This document shows, one piece after another, positions 61,846 through 64,000 of a stretch of 64,000 bases of DNA. A program made the position numbers and the translations under genes. The stretch's first letter is position 1. Each line of letters starts with the position of its first letter. The notes beneath the pieces were generated by a model. The model was given only the letters and a program-made list of their open reading frames with translations, was not told the DNA's origin and did not search any database. Source of the DNA: Fallopia convolvulus (lineage: Eukaryota; Streptophyta; Magnoliopsida; Caryophyllales; Polygonaceae); assembly GCA_964016875.1 (NCBI GenBank), contig OZ024724.1, forward strand, positions 33,131,786 through 33,195,785. Reading direction: 5' to 3'.

Positions 61846-63911
61846 CCTAATTAGGGTGGCCAAAAATGCTTATGGGCTAAATTTGATAATATATCTTGGG
61901 CTAGTTATCATAATTATATATTTATTGTTTATAAGATAAGTTTCTAAGACATGATCATAATATTTATATCAACTAAAGATATGGGAAGATATATGTAAAT
62001 AAGGTAAATAATATTTTTTTAATAGTATGCTAAGTTTATAGAAAGCTTACTTTATAAAGTTTATAGAAAGTTATATTTATGGAAATACTAAGGAAAGAAT
62101 GCCTAGTAATATTTTTATCTCTATTTAATATTACTTGTATTTCTAAATAAGGATTTAATGAGAAATAATATAATAAGGTCATGTTATGGTTATTGTGATA
62201 AAAGATAATATTATAGTAATACTAAGAATAAGAGATTTTCATAAGGGTATATTAGACTTTTTACAATCCTAATAAGATTATAAACACAATATATCTTTTA
62301 AGGTTGAAAACTATACCATCTGATCTCACAAAGATTTCCTTGTTTAATTATATTAAGAAAATAACAAGTTAAGAATATTCTAATAATTAAATAAGGATAT
62401 TATTGACTTCCAAGAGTGAAAATAAATATTATTATAATAAGGATTTTAAAGGAATAAAAAGGATATTACAATATTTAAAATAATAATAATAAGGACTATT
62501 ATTATTTTATTCTCATACAACTAAATTATTATATAATTTAGTAAAGTAATCTCTTGAGAAGAATAAAAGAGATTTTTCATAACTTTAGAAGAAACGGAAA
62601 TTTTTAATAAAGTTATTGGAATATTCCGTGTCAATAGGTCGAATTCTCGTTCCAAGTCGCGAAACAACGTTTCCGCTCTATCGCTAAATCCGTTATCGTC
62701 AGAACAAAGGCAAGTGGAAATTCCCCTTGTAACCTTATATATTCGTTTCCGTGAAATTCTCGATGTTGGGAACAACTTGGGTGCTAAGTAACAAATGAAC
62801 CTAGGAAATATCGATTGTTAGATATAACGACCCCACTGTAAGCGTAATTCGCTCTCTATTGTTGGATAGGATTATTTATGCTAGTTTGGTTGTGGCCTTG
62901 ATTGTTTACGGTCACGTTAAGAGATCGATGTCGAACAAACTAGTGAGGTGCGCAGGAGTAGCCCGACGCCTCTATATAACTTACTAAGTCGTATGCCTAT
63001 GTGCTTAAAGTACGACTTTCAGGATCATGATCCAGTCCACTCCGATTGCAAGGAGGGATGAGTGGCACTCTAGCTAAGTGTCGGAAACTGAGTTTTTCCT
63101 TGGTGGACCGGGCCATGTAAGCCCCCACCCCCTTTAAAAATCATTAAAAGTAATCAATATCTTTTCGTCATGATATAAGATAAGTGCTTGTGCACATTTA
63201 AAAGACATCAAAACCGGACCGGTCTTAAATGATCGATCCGGCTCTCGGTCCATTCAGGGCGCTAGAGGTTTTCTTACACTCGTTTGATTGAACAATGTTC
63301 CCAACATACACTAATCCATTCTAAGGAAGTCTACAATCTCGTAGCTCTTCTCTCGATTTACGAGCTATCTCCGCTTGAGATACGCACTTCTTCGTACAGT
63401 TAAACCCACATAAAGGAAACCATACCTTAAAACACGACCCGATAATATCTCCCTCGATATTACTCAAATTACCAAAATAACCTCGGGAAGTTTCGTTCCC
63501 GCTAGCTTAGTCTCCTAGACTAATTCTTCTTTTCCGCATGTTTGCCTGGCATATTCTCGCCCCTCGCGAATTATGTCAAAACTTAGGAATCCCAGTAAGG
63601 AGTAAGGTGAAGGGAAAGGAAGGACGAGGATCTTCAAGATGTACTTTTCATATCGTTTTGATTTACTTCTGTTATGTTTCAAGGACAAGTTTGTTTTGCG
63701 TTTCATCCCCGAACAACATTCTATTTAAATCATTGTAAGATGGTTTGTAAGAACAAAGTCTCTTTCGAGAGCACCCTTTTTATAATATGAATTATGTTTA
63801 TTTCCGCATTTATATTGTTCAATATCATTCTAAAAGCCTTGGGTGACTTTGGACGGTAAAATCCAAGGTCACTAACGGTAATACCCAATATTGTAAAATA
63901 GGGGTGTTACA
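61846..63911 (+). repeat. LTR-like sequence ending in TGTTACA (chromovirus type)
   Basis: AT-rich first half, then GC-richer sequence, ending CAATATTGTAAAATAGGGGTGTTACA. The GGGGTGTTACA end is that of the D-type LTRs. No PBS follows (AGTTAATCGGG...), so it is a solo or 3' LTR; the start is not located. No gene seen. Confidence 0.5.
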
Positions 63912-64000
63912 AGTTAATCGGGTCAATTCAGTTTTGGTTGAGTACAAGTTCATGTCATACACATTTATGAGTTGATTGAGTCAATTCATTGAGGTTTTTG
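63912..64000. other. No feature seen
   Basis: Short AT-rich flank with repeated GAGTTGATTGAGTCAATTCA-like sequence; nothing assignable. Confidence 0.3.

Overview
The window looks like nuclear DNA from a flowering plant, probably a eudicot. It is almost entirely nested transposable elements: Ty3/Gypsy LTR retrotransposons (Athila-like and chromodomain Tekay/Del-like), Helitrons and Mutator-like elements (MULEs). I found no intact host gene, rRNA, tRNA or CRISPR array. The species cannot be named from the sequence.

Layout. (1) 1-6313, element A, minus strand: a non-autonomous Athila-like element with an intact 896-aa gag-protease frame, no polymerase, and a second gene with its own TATA box and 5'-UTR intron. 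(2) 6314-6512 and 16004-17682: remnant of an older plus-strand element E, split by A and by element B. (3) 6513-16003, element B, minus strand: a complete Athila-like element (two LTRs, ATTTG target duplication, PBS, PPT) whose reverse transcriptase is deleted. (4) about 17683-29360, element C, plus strand: a decayed gag-protease element interrupted by a Tekay-like solo LTR (23211-26231) and, in its 3' LTR, by Helitron H1 (26473-28775), which itself contains MULE M1 (26551-27963). (5) 29361-33277: AT-rich DNA with MULE M2 (29797-31145) and a Helitron-derived tandem region. (6) 33278-43373, element D: a full-length but decayed Tekay/Del chromovirus with a perfect GTTCT target duplication. (7) 43379-47590: the rest of the Helitron repeat, with Helitron H3 (43723-47372) inside. 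(8) 47653-49655: a truncated minus-strand LTR related to D. (9) 50273-58337, MULE M3: 8 kb, 9-bp target duplication, with convergent Ulp1-like and FAR1/MULE-transposase genes. (10) 58697-61845: a dense GTCATCA/TGATGAC repeat carrying a captured gamma-tubulin complex (GCP5-like) fragment. (11) 61846-63911: an LTR-like end.

The most unusual signal is organisational. The Athila-like elements carry many 10-bp palindromic boxes of the form TCG-NNNN-CGA, arranged in pairs whose centres are about 20-23 bp apart (two helical turns). A, C and E use TTAA/GTAC-type cores; B uses GGCC/GACC-type cores. The pairs sit upstream of each TATA box found, in U5 and leaders, in a 5'-UTR intron, and in frame inside the gag-protease and RNase H-integrase linkers. 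The MULEs carry a different motif, ATTTGTTCAT, also spaced about 21-22 bp, confined to introns and intergenic DNA and arranged in two mostly inward-facing blocks. This recalls the VANDAL/VANC anti-silencing system, where a transposon-encoded protein recognises short motifs scattered through its own family's non-coding DNA. Whether either array works that way here is inference.
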